Below, in pieces: positions 28,146 through 36,466 of a stretch of 64,000 nucleotides of DNA. This DNA is from Hydrogenoanaerobacterium sp032017025 (GTDB taxonomy: Bacteria > Bacillota > Clostridia > Oscillospirales > Ruminococcaceae), in contig NZ_DALZQO010000013.1 of the NCBI RefSeq assembly GCF_032017025.1, positions 17,889 through 81,888 of the forward strand. The letters run 5' to 3'. Numbering within the stretch: position 1 is the first letter of the stretch; each line of letters starts with the position of its first letter. The position numbers and the translations under genes are program-made. The notes beneath the pieces were generated by a model. It was not told where the DNA came from. It saw nothing but the letters and a program-made list of their open reading frames with translations, and ran no database searches.

Positions 28146-28176
28146 GGGGGCGAACATTTGGTTCGCCCCCTTTTTG
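28146..28176 (+). terminator. Terminator after the lipoprotein gene
   Basis: GGGGGCGAAC pairs perfectly with GTTCGCCCCC around ATTTG, followed by a T run. Confidence 0.95.
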
Positions 28177-28186
28177 CATGATGTAT

Positions 28187-28215
28187 TTGCGCGGGCCGAT
28201 TTTATGTGATATAAT
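28187..28215 (+). promoter_or_regulatory. Promoter of the ABC-F gene
   Basis: TTGCGC (28187-28192) and TATAAT (28210-28215), spacer 17 bp. Confidence 0.65.
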
Positions 28216-28281
28216 AACAAAGTATGCAATTTTGTAACACAATATTGCGATAAGCGGCATAGCCGTAAATATGGAGGAACT

Positions 28282-29865
28282 ATGATAACTGTATCTGATT
28301 TGGCGCTTTCTTTTAACGGACAAAACTTATTTTCTAACGTTAACCTGTTGTTTCAGGGCGGTAACTGCTATGGTGTTATCGGTGCGAACGGCGCGGGAAA
28401 ATCTACATTTTTAAAGATTCTCTCCGGCGAGCTGGAGCCTAGCAAGGGTGAGGTTTCGATGGATGCGAAGGTTCGCATGTCGGTACTCAAGCAGGATCAC
28501 TATGCTTATGATGAATTTACTGTGCTCGAAGCTATTTTGCAGGGCAACCAGCGCCTGTATGAGGTATTAAAACAAAAGGATGAACTATACAATAAATCTG
28601 ATTTCTCAGAGGAGGACGGAAACCTCGCCGCTGAGCTTGAGGCGGAATTTGCTGAAATGGGCGGTTGGGAAGCAGAAACCGACGCTGGCAAGCTGATGCA
28701 GGGCTTGGGGCTTGACAACATGATTTTGTATTCAGAGATGTCCTCCCTTTCCGAAAAAGAAAAGGTAAAGGTGCTGCTTGCACGTGCGCTGTTCGGTCAG
28801 CCCGACATCATCCTGCTTGATGAGCCCACCAACGGTCTTGATATTAAATCGATCGCATGGCTGGAGGAGTTTCTGCTCGATTACGAGGGCGCTGTTATTG
28901 TTGTCTCGCATGACCGTCACTTCTTAAACAATGTTTGTACGCATATCGTCGATATCGATTTCACTAAGATTAAGATGTATGTCGGCAACTACGATTTCTG
29001 GTACGAATCCAGCAAAATGATGCAGCGCCTGATGAACGACCAGAAAAAGAAGGCTGAAGATAAAATCAAAGAGCTGCAGGCATTTATCCAGCGCTTTTCT
29101 GCGAACAAATCTAAATCGAAGCAGGCAACCAGCCGTAAAAAGCTGATTGATAAGCTCACCGTTGAGGAGATGCCCGCTTCGTCCCGTAAATACCCTTATG
29201 TGGGCTTTGCAATGGACAGAGAGCCGGGCAAGGAGATCCTTGCGGTTGAAGGCATCAGCAAAACCATTGATGGAGTAAAAGTGCTTAATAACGTTTCGTT
29301 CCGTGTAGCAAAGGGCGATAAAATCGCATTTGTCGGTGAGAGCGAGATTGCCAATACCACTTTGTTTAAAATTCTTACCGAGGAGATTGAGCCGGACGAG
29401 GGTACCTTTAAGTGGGGTGTTTCCACCTCGCAGTCTTATTTCCCCGCAGATAATTCCGCCTACTTCAACGATTGCGACCTATCAATCATTAAGTGGCTCG
29501 AGCAGTATTCCAGCGACACGCACGAAACCTATCTGCGAGGGTTCCTTGGAAAAATGCTGTTCTCGGGTGATGACGTCAACAAGCCTGTCAAAGTGCTGTC
29601 GGGCGGTGAGAAGGTTCGCTGCATGCTTTCACGCATGATGATGTTTGGCTCGAACGTGCTGCTGCTCGACCAGCCTACCAGCCACCTCGACCTTGAATCA
29701 ATCACCGCGGTAAACGATGGGCTAATTGAATTCAAGGGTGTACTGCTGTTTGCTTCGCACGATCATCAGTTCGTTCAGACGATTGCGAACCGCATCATTG
29801 AGATTACGGAAAACGGCTGCATCGACCGTATCTCCACCTACGACGATTATCTTGAAAGCAAATAA
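28282..29865 (+). CDS. ABC-F family ATPase (YkpA/YbiT type) with one degenerate ATP site
   Basis: Soluble twin-ATPase protein of 527 residues without membrane segments, of the class that acts on ribosomes. NBD1 has a good Walker A (GANGAGKST, K40) and Walker B with LLDEPTNGLD (E181), but its signature is SSLSEKEK instead of LSGGQ (154-160). NBD2 has a good signature LSGGEK (439-444), but Walker A is GESEIANTT (N358 replaces Lys) and Walker B is LLLDQPTSHLD (Q464 replaces Glu). The inter-domain linker (~245-290) is rich in Lys. The start follows ATGGAGGAACT. Confidence 0.9.
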   Translation: MITVSDLALSFNGQNLFSNVNLLFQGGNCYGVIGANGAGKSTFLKILSGELEPSKGEVSMDAKVRMSVLKQDHYAYDEFTVLEAILQGNQRLYEVLKQKDELYNKSDFSEEDGNLAAELEAEFAEMGGWEAETDAGKLMQGLGLDNMILYSEMSSLSEKEKVKVLLARALFGQPDIILLDEPTNGLDIKSIAWLEEFLLDYEGAVIVVSHDRHFLNNVCTHIVDIDFTKIKMYVGNYDFWYESSKMMQRLMNDQKKKAEDKIKELQAFIQRFSANKSKSKQATSRKKLIDKLTVEEMPASSRKYPYVGFAMDREPGKEILAVEGISKTIDGVKVLNNVSFRVAKGDKIAFVGESEIANTTLFKILTEEIEPDEGTFKWGVSTSQSYFPADNSAYFNDCDLSIIKWLEQYSSDTHETYLRGFLGKMLFSGDDVNKPVKVLSGGEKVRCMLSRMMMFGSNVLLLDQPTSHLDLESITAVNDGLIEFKGVLLFASHDHQFVQTIANRIIEITENGCIDRISTYDDYLESK

Positions 29866-29886
29866 ATAGCAATGCCCGGTGTCGTG

Positions 29887-29922
29887 GCGCACCCCTTGCC
29901 GCATGCAGAGGGTGCGCTTTTC
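29887..29922 (+). terminator. Terminator after the ABC-F gene
   Basis: GCGCACCC (29887-29894) pairs with GGGTGCGC (29910-29917), followed by TTTTCT. Confidence 0.75.
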
Positions 29923-29995
29923 TATTCGCCAATACGGGAAAATGTGTACAACACATTAAATTTGCACGATTTACCGCAGCATAAACGATTTTTAC

Positions 29996-30024
29996 TTGTA
30001 ATATGGTACAACATGTTTTATCAT
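29996..30024 (+). promoter_or_regulatory. Promoter of the ispD operon
   Basis: TTGTAA (29996-30001) and TATCAT (30019-30024) with a 17-bp spacer. Confidence 0.5.
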
Positions 30025-30149
30025 AGAAGTAAGAACATTTTACCGCGCGGCAGAGAATACTATTGTATAGGGTTATGAAAACAACCGCTAAAACAATATG
30101 TGTACTAGCAGGTGCAGCTATACTGAAACAGGACTTGTTCCGGAGGTCT

Positions 30150-30869
30150 ATGATGATAGGTAAAAAGAAAAAGCGCCCGTTTGTATCGGCAATAATCGTT
30201 GCGGCAGGCAATGCCAGCCGTATGGATGGTATTGATAAGCAATTGGTTGAAATTAGTGGAATGCCGGTGGTGATTCGCAGCGTTTTAGCATTTGAACATT
30301 CCAATAAAGTTGACGAAATTATCGTTGTAACAAAAAAAGAGAGCATTCCCGAGCTGAACCGGCAGGTGCGTGAGTTCTTTGCAAATAAGGTTAAGTTTAT
30401 TGTAGCCGGTGGAAAAACCAGGCAGGAATCGGTTTTTTGTGGGGTAAACTGTGTGGATGACCGCTGCGAATACGTAGCGATTCATGACGGCGCCCGCCCG
30501 CTGGTGCTTACCGGTGCAGTCGACGCCTGCATTGATGACGCGGTAGAGCATGGCTGTGCTCTGTTGGGCGTAAAGGTGAAGGAGACCATTAAGGCGGTGG
30601 ATGAAGAGCGGTTTGTTGAAAAAACGATTGACCGTGAAAATTTATTTATTGCACAGACGCCGCAAATTTTCGAGATCGCATTGTATAGGCGGGCAATGGA
30701 GCATGCCGATTCAACCGGCGCAGATTACACCGATGACTGCCAGCTGGTTGAGTCGATAGGGCAAAAGGTGTATGTATCGCGCGGGCACTACAACAACATA
30801 AAAATTACAACGCCCGACGATATCTCCTACGCTCAGGCACTGCTCGAACAGATGGAGGATCGAATATGA
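30150..30869 (+). CDS. ispD: 2-C-methyl-D-erythritol 4-phosphate cytidylyltransferase
   Basis: Transfers CMP to methylerythritol phosphate in the non-mevalonate isoprenoid pathway. 239 residues with the nucleotide-binding start IIVAAGNASRMDGIDKQ, AIHDGARPLV and a typical C-terminus (VSRGHYNNIKITTPDD). The double ATG at 30150/30153 is placed by CGGAGG at 30141-30146; the frame is open further upstream without support. The stop overlaps the ispF start by four bases. Confidence 0.94.
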   Translation: MMIGKKKKRPFVSAIIVAAGNASRMDGIDKQLVEISGMPVVIRSVLAFEHSNKVDEIIVVTKKESIPELNRQVREFFANKVKFIVAGGKTRQESVFCGVNCVDDRCEYVAIHDGARPLVLTGAVDACIDDAVEHGCALLGVKVKETIKAVDEERFVEKTIDRENLFIAQTPQIFEIALYRRAMEHADSTGADYTDDCQLVESIGQKVYVSRGHYNNIKITTPDDISYAQALLEQMEDRI

Positions 30870-31348
30870 GAATAGGGCACGGATACGACGTACATAAACT
30901 TGTGCCGGGCAGAAAGCTGATCATCGGCGGTGTTGAAATAGTGCACGAAACCGGTTTGTTTGGGCATTCTGATGCCGATGTTCTAACTCATGCGGTGATG
31001 GATGCCCTGCTTGGTGCGGCGGCGCTTGGCGATATTGGTACACATTTTCCGGATACCGATGATGCGTTTAAAGGTGCAGACAGCATGATTCTTTTGCGTG
31101 CGGTGGTGGATAAGCTGAAAAAACTCGGCTATGCTATTGCTAATATCGATTGTACTGTAATTGCACAGCGCCCGAAGCTGAAAGACTATTTGATGCAGAT
31201 GCGCGGTAACCTCGCCGATGCTTGTGAGGTTTTACCTGGGGATGTAAACATCAAAGCGACTACCGAAGAAAAGCTTGGCTTTACCGGAAGAGAAGAGGGA
31301 ATTTCGGCACATGCGGTGTGCCTGCTGCAGCCTTTGCCAAACCGATAA
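30866..31348 (+). CDS. ispF: 2-C-methyl-D-erythritol 2,4-cyclodiphosphate synthase
   Basis: Zinc enzyme that cyclises CDP-methylerythritol phosphate and releases CMP. 160 residues, the normal size. Signature IGHGYDVHKLVPGRKLIIGGV and GHSDADVLTHAVMDALLGAAALGDIG (zinc and catalytic residues), FTGREEGISAHAV at the end. It is translationally coupled to ispD (ATGA). Confidence 0.96.
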   Translation: MRIGHGYDVHKLVPGRKLIIGGVEIVHETGLFGHSDADVLTHAVMDALLGAAALGDIGTHFPDTDDAFKGADSMILLRAVVDKLKKLGYAIANIDCTVIAQRPKLKDYLMQMRGNLADACEVLPGDVNIKATTEEKLGFTGREEGISAHAVCLLQPLPNR

Positions 31349-31412
31349 GGGGCATGGACACAGTAAAAACATAAGTATTGCGGTGATTTGCCGCTGACGA
31401 AGGAGTAATAGA

Positions 31413-32243
31413 ATGAAATATAAGCTGGTTGTAGATAGTTGCTGTGACGTGACCCCCGAACTGAGAAATAAACTACCTGTGGAGGTAGTGCCGCTGACAA
31501 TGAAGCTTGGCGATGAAGCTTATGTGGACGACAGCACACTGAATTTGGATGATTTTTTGGCTAAAATGAAGGTTTGTAAAACTCATATCCGTTCGGCATG
31601 TCCGTCACCCGGTGATTACGCCGAGGCATATAAAGGTGCAGATACCACTTTTGTGGTGACGCTGTCCTCGAATCTTTCCGGTTCGCACAACAGTGCGGTG
31701 CTGGGCGAACGCCTTGCGAGTGAAGACGTTGGTGAGGTGCATGTGTTCGATTCCAAGAGTGCATCCGCGGGTGAGCTGCTCATTGCCTTACAAATCAGTG
31801 AATTTATCGAACGAAAACTTGAAAACAGTGAGATTGTAAAAAATATAGAAGCATTTATTGATGAGATGAAAACCTTCTTTGTCCTTGAGAATCTCGATAA
31901 CTTAATCAAAAACGGGCGTATGAATAAAATTGTTGGCAGGGTTGCATCGGTTCTTGGTATTCGCCCTATTCTGGGGGCAGATGAAGAAGGAAACATTGCT
32001 TTTTTCTCGCAGGCGCGCGGCGCAGATGCCGCCATCAAGAAACTTGCTGCAACCATTGGTGAGCATTGCACCAATACCTGCGATAAAATTTTGGTTATCA
32101 CCCACTGCAACAACTCGAAACAGGCAAATAAGCTCAAAGAGCTGGTGTCTGCGGCATATACCTTTAAAGATATCCTAATTGCACCCACGGGTGGCTTAAG
32201 CAGTATGTACGCCAACGAAGGCGGTATCATAGTAGCATTTTAA
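31413..32243 (+). CDS. DegV family fatty-acid-binding protein
   Basis: 276-residue cytoplasmic DegV protein. Members bind a fatty acid and, in some bacteria, serve as the binding partner of fatty acid kinase. Visible features: VVDSCCDVTPEL at the start, SACPSPGDYAEAYKGAD, TLSSNLSGSHNSA (carboxylate contact) and FVLENLDNLIKNGRM. The start follows GAAGGAGTAATAG. It lies 64 bases after ispF and is followed by a terminator. Confidence 0.92.
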   Translation: MKYKLVVDSCCDVTPELRNKLPVEVVPLTMKLGDEAYVDDSTLNLDDFLAKMKVCKTHIRSACPSPGDYAEAYKGADTTFVVTLSSNLSGSHNSAVLGERLASEDVGEVHVFDSKSASAGELLIALQISEFIERKLENSEIVKNIEAFIDEMKTFFVLENLDNLIKNGRMNKIVGRVASVLGIRPILGADEEGNIAFFSQARGADAAIKKLAATIGEHCTNTCDKILVITHCNNSKQANKLKELVSAAYTFKDILIAPTGGLSSMYANEGGIIVAF

Positions 32244-32258
32244 CCAAATAGAATCAGA

Positions 32259-32290
32259 AAAAGGGCGCTTCGTCAGAAGCGCCCTTTTGT
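32259..32290. terminator. Bidirectional terminator between degV and the MFS gene
   Basis: AAAAGGGCGCTTC and GAAGCGCCCTTTT form a 13-bp perfect stem with loop GTCA. Confidence 0.93.
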
Positions 32291-32297
32291 TGCTTGT

Positions 32298-33527
32298 TTA
32301 TTTATCACAATCGCGAATGCTTGGTACCAGCCAGCACAAGGCACCCGAAATAAGAATAATGATACCGCATACAAAAAAACAGCTCATTACCCCCAGCTTT
32401 TCAGAAAATACCCCCGCAAAAGCCAAACCAATGGGGGTTGCAAGAACCATAATGCTCATGGAAATCGACATTACCCTACCGAGGTACTCCGGCTCTACAC
32501 GTTCCTGAATTAGAGCCATAGCAACGCCTGAGTAGAAGGGGGCAGCAAGCCCCATTATCCCCGATAAAATCACAAACAGGATAAACCCGCTGACGGGGAG
32601 AAGTCCTGTGGCTACAAGGCTCGCGCCCATCAGTAAGATAGAAAGGATAATGGTCGTAATCTTATTTTTAAAGCCACCCCAAATACCCAGTACAATCGAG
32701 CCAATCAGCATACCGGCGGAAAACGCGACCTCCACAACACTTGCCGATACTGCATCACCGTTGAAATAGTCCATTGAAACCAGCGGGAAAAGCGCGTTGA
32801 TGGGCATAAACCCGAACAGGTACAGCGCGGTTACCAATGTCAGCGGCAGCAAACCCTTGTGGCTGCGCAGCACGGCGAGCCCTTCTTTTGTATCGCGCCA
32901 TACATTTGGTTTTGCTTCGGTGTCTGTATTAACTGTAAGTGTGGGAATATAGACCAGTGCAAGGGTTGCAACACCCGCTATCGCGCCGAAGACATCGAGA
33001 AATATAATATTCGAGATGTCCCATGCTGCGTACAGTACCGCTGCAATAGGTGGCGAAAGCAGCAACGACACCGACTGTAGAGTTTGTGAATAGCCTGCGC
33101 AGCGCGTCAGCTGGTCTGCGGGAACAATCAGCGGAGTTACTGCAGAAAGCGACGGCGAATGGAAAGCACTGCCCACCGAACGGATAAACAATACGCTCAT
33201 GACCAGCCATAACGGAATTTCGCCGAACCGGCCCATTACCACAATGGCAAGGCTTGCAATCGCAATGCAGCTGTCTGAAATAATCATAATGTGTTTGCGG
33301 TTGTGCCGGTCAATAAAGGCGCCTATGAACGGCCCGAGCAGACCCTGGGGTAAAAAGCCGATCAATGTGGCGGCAGAGAGCACCATTGCCGATTTGGTAA
33401 TATCAGTGAGATACCAGATGATAGCATATTGGATGATTGCGCTAGTCAGCAGAGAGATTGCCTGCCCCGCCCAGATTGTAAAGAACGGGATTTTCCAGTT
33501 GTTTGATTTTATCAGATGTAACTTCAT
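32298..33527 (-). CDS. MFS efflux transporter, Mef (macrolide efflux)-like
   Basis: 409-residue, 12-helix major facilitator that closely follows the Mef(A) pattern: NNWKIPFFTIWAGQAISLL near the start, GPFIGAFIDRHNRKHIMI (loop 2-3 motif), RSVGSAFHSPSLSAVTPL, QLTRCAGYSQTLQS and PEYLGRVMSISMSIM. A macrolide or similar drug is the likely substrate by analogy; real specificity is unknown. The start follows GAGGAGAC. A ~260-base leader with a tiny ORF and a terminator-like hairpin precedes it. Confidence 0.85.
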   Translation of the reverse strand: MKLHLIKSNNWKIPFFTIWAGQAISLLTSAIIQYAIIWYLTDITKSAMVLSAATLIGFLPQGLLGPFIGAFIDRHNRKHIMIISDSCIAIASLAIVVMGRFGEIPLWLVMSVLFIRSVGSAFHSPSLSAVTPLIVPADQLTRCAGYSQTLQSVSLLLSPPIAAVLYAAWDISNIIFLDVFGAIAGVATLALVYIPTLTVNTDTEAKPNVWRDTKEGLAVLRSHKGLLPLTLVTALYLFGFMPINALFPLVSMDYFNGDAVSASVVEVAFSAGMLIGSIVLGIWGGFKNKITTIILSILLMGASLVATGLLPVSGFILFVILSGIMGLAAPFYSGVAMALIQERVEPEYLGRVMSISMSIMVLATPIGLAFAGVFSEKLGVMSCFFVCGIIILISGALCWLVPSIRDCDK

Positions 33528-33577
33528 AATGTCTCCTCAGCAAATGTTTCTTATGACTAGTATCGATATGTTGAGAT

Positions 33578-33612
33578 AAAAAATGCATGCACAACGGGTT
33601 GTTGAACATGCA
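33578..33612 (-). promoter_or_regulatory. Attenuator-like hairpin in the MFS leader
   Basis: On the minus strand TGCATG and CAAC pair with GTTG and CATGCA, and a run of six T follows. This makes an intrinsic-terminator shape 50 bases upstream of the MFS start and inside its own leader. TTGTTG at 33676-33681 could pair with the CAACAA of the 5' arm and act as an antiterminator. Confidence 0.5.
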
Positions 33613-33741
33613 GACAAACAGAGATAGCTTGTAGGCAAAACGGGCATCTGCAAGCACTCTGGTTTGAAATCTGTACAACAATTAAAGCCTGCAGCAACAG
33701 GTTTACTCTGTCAAATTCAGTATTTTCAAATTAACTGAGCT

Positions 33742-33762
33742 TTACACAAACCGAAGTGCCAT
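33742..33762 (-). CDS. Putative leader peptide MALRFV of the MFS gene
   Basis: A six-codon ORF (Met-Ala-Leu-Arg-Phe-Val, stop) begins five bases after a strong AGGGAGA site and about 26 bases after the predicted transcription start. Mef and Erm genes elsewhere carry short leader peptides whose macrolide-stalled translation unfolds a downstream attenuator. The arrangement here is the same, so a regulatory role is inferred. Confidence 0.5.
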   Translation of the reverse strand: MALRFV

Positions 33763-33795
33763 AAAAATCTCCCTAAAATATATAAATTCCTACTT

Positions 33796-33824
33796 ATTCT
33801 AACCGAAACAGCCCCAGTTGTCAA
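33796..33824 (-). promoter_or_regulatory. Strong promoter of the MFS gene
   Basis: Consensus TTGACA (33819-33824) and TAGAAT (33796-33801), spacer 17 bp, minus strand. It gives a leader of about 260 bases. The rest of the gap up to 33976 shows only the site of the next gene. Confidence 0.8.
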
Positions 33825-33976
33825 ATATTAGTGTATTGGAATAGGGCTTGTATCGTAACCGCACCAATTTACCGTCATAGCATAAAATAATAAAGCAACA
33901 GGTATATGATCGGCGTTGTATTGCACCCGCAGGGCATGCAACGTCTTTACGATAGATTAGGAGGTCGATTACAAAG

Positions 33977-34213
33977 ATGGAGAAAAGCATCATTGTTGTA
34001 AAGTCCATCACCTATGCAATGCGGGGACAACAGCTCCTGAACAACTATGGTATCAGCGCTTATATTGAGCGCAACACCGGTGCTGCCAGCAAATATGGCT
34101 GCGGCTATAGTGTTCGTGTGAAAACGAGCGAAGCCAACCGGGCTGCCGAGATTTTAACAAGCTATGGAATACGCGTTGTCGATATTCTGCCCGTAGGGGG
34201 TGGCAAGTCGTGA
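33977..34213 (+). CDS. DUF3343 domain protein
   Basis: 78-residue protein (SIIVVKSITYAMRGQQLLNNYGI, then KYGCGYSVRV) with the small putative carrier fold of DUF3343. The family often neighbours cysteine desulfurases and sulfur or selenium transfer genes. The start follows TTAGGAGG. The stop overlaps the desulfurase start by three bases (GTGA), so the two proteins are probably made together. Role in handling sulfur or selenium is inferred from context. Confidence 0.8.
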   Translation: MEKSIIVVKSITYAMRGQQLLNNYGISAYIERNTGAASKYGCGYSVRVKTSEANRAAEILTSYGIRVVDILPVGGGKS

Positions 34214-35364
34214 TCTATTTGGATAACGCCGCTACAACTTATCCCAAGCCCCCGCAGCTGCTGCGCGCTTTTACCGAGTATTTGAATTTTTATGGTGCAA
34301 ATCCGGGACGGAGCGGCCATACAATGTCGCTTGAAACCGCGAAGCAGGTGTATAAAACACGTGAGGCAGTAAGTGAACTGTTTGGTGCAAAAAGCCCCGA
34401 GGATGTTATCTTCACTCAAAACTGCACCCACTCCATCAATCTGGTACTGAAAGGGCTGCTAAAATGGGGAGATCATGTCATCATCTCAGATTTGGAGCAC
34501 AACTCAATTTTGCGCCCTATTCATAAGCTTTGGCTGCAAAATGGTGTGCAGTACAGTGTAGCAGAGGTTGTAGAGGGTGACTATGACGCAACGGTGGAAA
34601 ATTTTCAGAAGTGTATCCGCCCAAATACAAAGCTGATTGCCTGCACCCACGGTTCCAATGTTTTTGGCATTAAGCTGCCAATCGCACAACTGGCAAAGCT
34701 GGCTCACCAAAACGGTGCACTGCTGTTGGCAGACTGCGCGCAAACGGCGGGAGTTGAAGACATTGATGTTCTCAAAATGGGCATTGATTTTCTTGCGGCG
34801 CCCGGACACAAGAGCCTATACGGTCCCACCGGTACCGGTGTATTGGTAATTGGCAATGAGGATGTTACGCTTGATACACTTACCGAGGGGGGTACAGGTA
34901 GCAATTCACTAAATTATGAGCAGCCTGATTTTCTGCCCGATCAACTGGAGAGCGGTACCGTCAATACTGCCGGCATCATTGCACTGGAAGCCGGCATTGC
35001 CGATATCAAACGCAAGGGCATCGCAAACATTTGCGCGCAGGAGCTGCTGCTTGCACAAACACTTTATGATGCCATGGCGGCTATGCCGCAGGTAAAGCTG
35101 TATACGAAACGCCCGACAGAACACTACCATCTGCCTGTGCTGTCATTTACGTTGGGCGGCGAGCATTCGGAGGAAACTGCAAAACGCCTCAGTGAGCATG
35201 GTGTCGCCACACGCGGCGGGTTTCACTGTTCACCGTTGGCTCATAAAAAAATGGGAACGACTGAAACCGGAACGGTACGCGTCAGCCTAGGCATGTACAA
35301 TGGCATAGAGGATGTAAGAAAATTCTTAACAATTCTAAAATTATTACAAAATCATATGGTTTAG
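34210..35364 (+). CDS. Cysteine desulfurase family protein (class V aminotransferase)
   Basis: 384-residue PLP enzyme: MIYLDNAATTYPKP, THSINLVLKG, HEHN-like ISDLEHNSILRP, DCAQTAGV, the PLP lysine in AAPGHKSLYG, and the mobile catalytic cysteine in RGGFHCSPLAHK. These place it in the NifS/SufS-like branch whose members are annotated as putative cysteine desulfurases. The start is GTG. Without Suf or Isc genes next to it, it more likely supplies sulfur (or selenium) to the DUF3343 partner than to general Fe-S assembly. Confidence 0.88.
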   Translation: MIYLDNAATTYPKPPQLLRAFTEYLNFYGANPGRSGHTMSLETAKQVYKTREAVSELFGAKSPEDVIFTQNCTHSINLVLKGLLKWGDHVIISDLEHNSILRPIHKLWLQNGVQYSVAEVVEGDYDATVENFQKCIRPNTKLIACTHGSNVFGIKLPIAQLAKLAHQNGALLLADCAQTAGVEDIDVLKMGIDFLAAPGHKSLYGPTGTGVLVIGNEDVTLDTLTEGGTGSNSLNYEQPDFLPDQLESGTVNTAGIIALEAGIADIKRKGIANICAQELLLAQTLYDAMAAMPQVKLYTKRPTEHYHLPVLSFTLGGEHSEETAKRLSEHGVATRGGFHCSPLAHKKMGTTETGTVRVSLGMYNGIEDVRKFLTILKLLQNHMV

Positions 35365-35366
35365 GA

Positions 35367-35394
35367 TTGAAATACTGCGCAGATGTGATAAAAT
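35367..35394 (+). promoter_or_regulatory. Possible promoter of the cdaA operon
   Basis: TTGAAA (35367-35372) and TAAAAT (35389-35394), spacer 16 bp, about 200 bases before cdaA. The leader contains a perfect hairpin ACTTGCGCC/GGCGCAAGT (35513-35531) without a T run; no known riboswitch was recognised in it. Confidence 0.4.
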
Positions 35395-35596
35395 ATAGAA
35401 ATAAGCTTTTTTATGGTAAAAGGCTATGTTTTCCACGTTCTGCGCCGCCTTCGGGCGCTATTTGTTATGTTTTATCACATCGGAAACGGTCTTTGCTCGC
35501 CTTAGCACGCAAACTTGCGCCAGGCGCAAGTGTAAAACCGCGTTTTAACACCGATTTCATGATATAACATTATTTTAATATAGAGGAAGTTGAAGA

Positions 35597-36466
35597 ATGG
35601 AGATATTGGACAATTTTTGGCTACAATTTGCCGGAAGTGTAAAGGCTGTTGGAATTGTTGATATAATTGATATGCTGTTCGTGGCGTATCTCATTTATAA
35701 GCTGGCACATTTTATGAAGGAGACCCGTGCTGCCCAGCTGGTTAAGGGTTTGATTGTATACATTGCGGCATTTTTGATTGCCATTGTCGCTGATATGAGA
35801 ACCGTACGGTTTATTATGGAATATCTGCTCAACAACGGGCTGATCGTATTGGTGGTTGTGTTCCAACCCGAGCTGCGCCGTGCGTTGGAACAGGTTGGCC
35901 GAAGCAAACTGCCCATCGGGTTATTCTCATCACACACAATGAGCGAAGAAGCGGTCAAGCTGCAGTGGCAGAATGCAATTTCGTCCATTTGTGAGGCGGC
36001 TTCCTCCCTTTCCAGAACGCAGACAGGTGCGTTGATTGTAATTGAGCAGCAGACTAAGCTTGGTGACATTATTAAAACCGGTACTGTGATCGATTCTGAC
36101 CCGAGCATGGAGCTCATCGGTAACGTGTTTTTTCCGAATTCTCCGCTGCACGACGGCGCTATGATTATTCGTGCCGGCAGGCTGCATGCGGCGGGCTGCT
36201 TTTTGCCGCTTTCCACCAACTACGAAATCAGCAAGCAGCTGGGTACGCGTCACCGCGCGGCACTTGGCATGAGCGAAAACTCCGATGCAATTATCGTTGT
36301 AGTATCAGAGGAAACGGGCTATATTTCGGTGGCACGCAACGGCGTGCTCAACATCAATCTTTCCATCGACCAGCTGCGTAAAACTCTGGAGGAAACAATT
36401 CTAAAAGAGGACAAGGAAGAGAAGGGTGAGAAAAAATTAGGTTTTTGGAAGGTGAAAAATAAATGA
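35597..36466 (+). CDS. cdaA: Diadenylate cyclase CdaA
   Basis: Makes the second messenger cyclic di-AMP from two ATP. 289 residues: three N-terminal membrane helices (to about residue 85), then the DAC domain with DGA (D186-A188, in PLHDGAMII) and RHR (R218-R220, in GTRHRAALG). The C-terminal tail is highly charged. It overlaps the cdaR start by four bases, as in the cdaA-cdaR-glmM operon of other Firmicutes, although glmM is not next here. Start behind GAGGAAG. Confidence 0.95.
   Translation: MEILDNFWLQFAGSVKAVGIVDIIDMLFVAYLIYKLAHFMKETRAAQLVKGLIVYIAAFLIAIVADMRTVRFIMEYLLNNGLIVLVVVFQPELRRALEQVGRSKLPIGLFSSHTMSEEAVKLQWQNAISSICEAASSLSRTQTGALIVIEQQTKLGDIIKTGTVIDSDPSMELIGNVFFPNSPLHDGAMIIRAGRLHAAGCFLPLSTNYEISKQLGTRHRAALGMSENSDAIIVVVSEETGYISVARNGVLNINLSIDQLRKTLEETILKEDKEEKGEKKLGFWKVKNK

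Noticed and set aside
33442..33681. A 79-codon minus-strand frame in the MFS leader
   Set aside because: No ribosome-binding site, a TTG start, and it overlaps the MFS start in another frame. The short MALRFV frame fits a leader peptide better.
35395..35596. Possible c-di-AMP (ydaO) or glmS-type riboswitch before cdaA
   Set aside because: Only a simple hairpin is visible. Conserved motifs of these riboswitches were not found.
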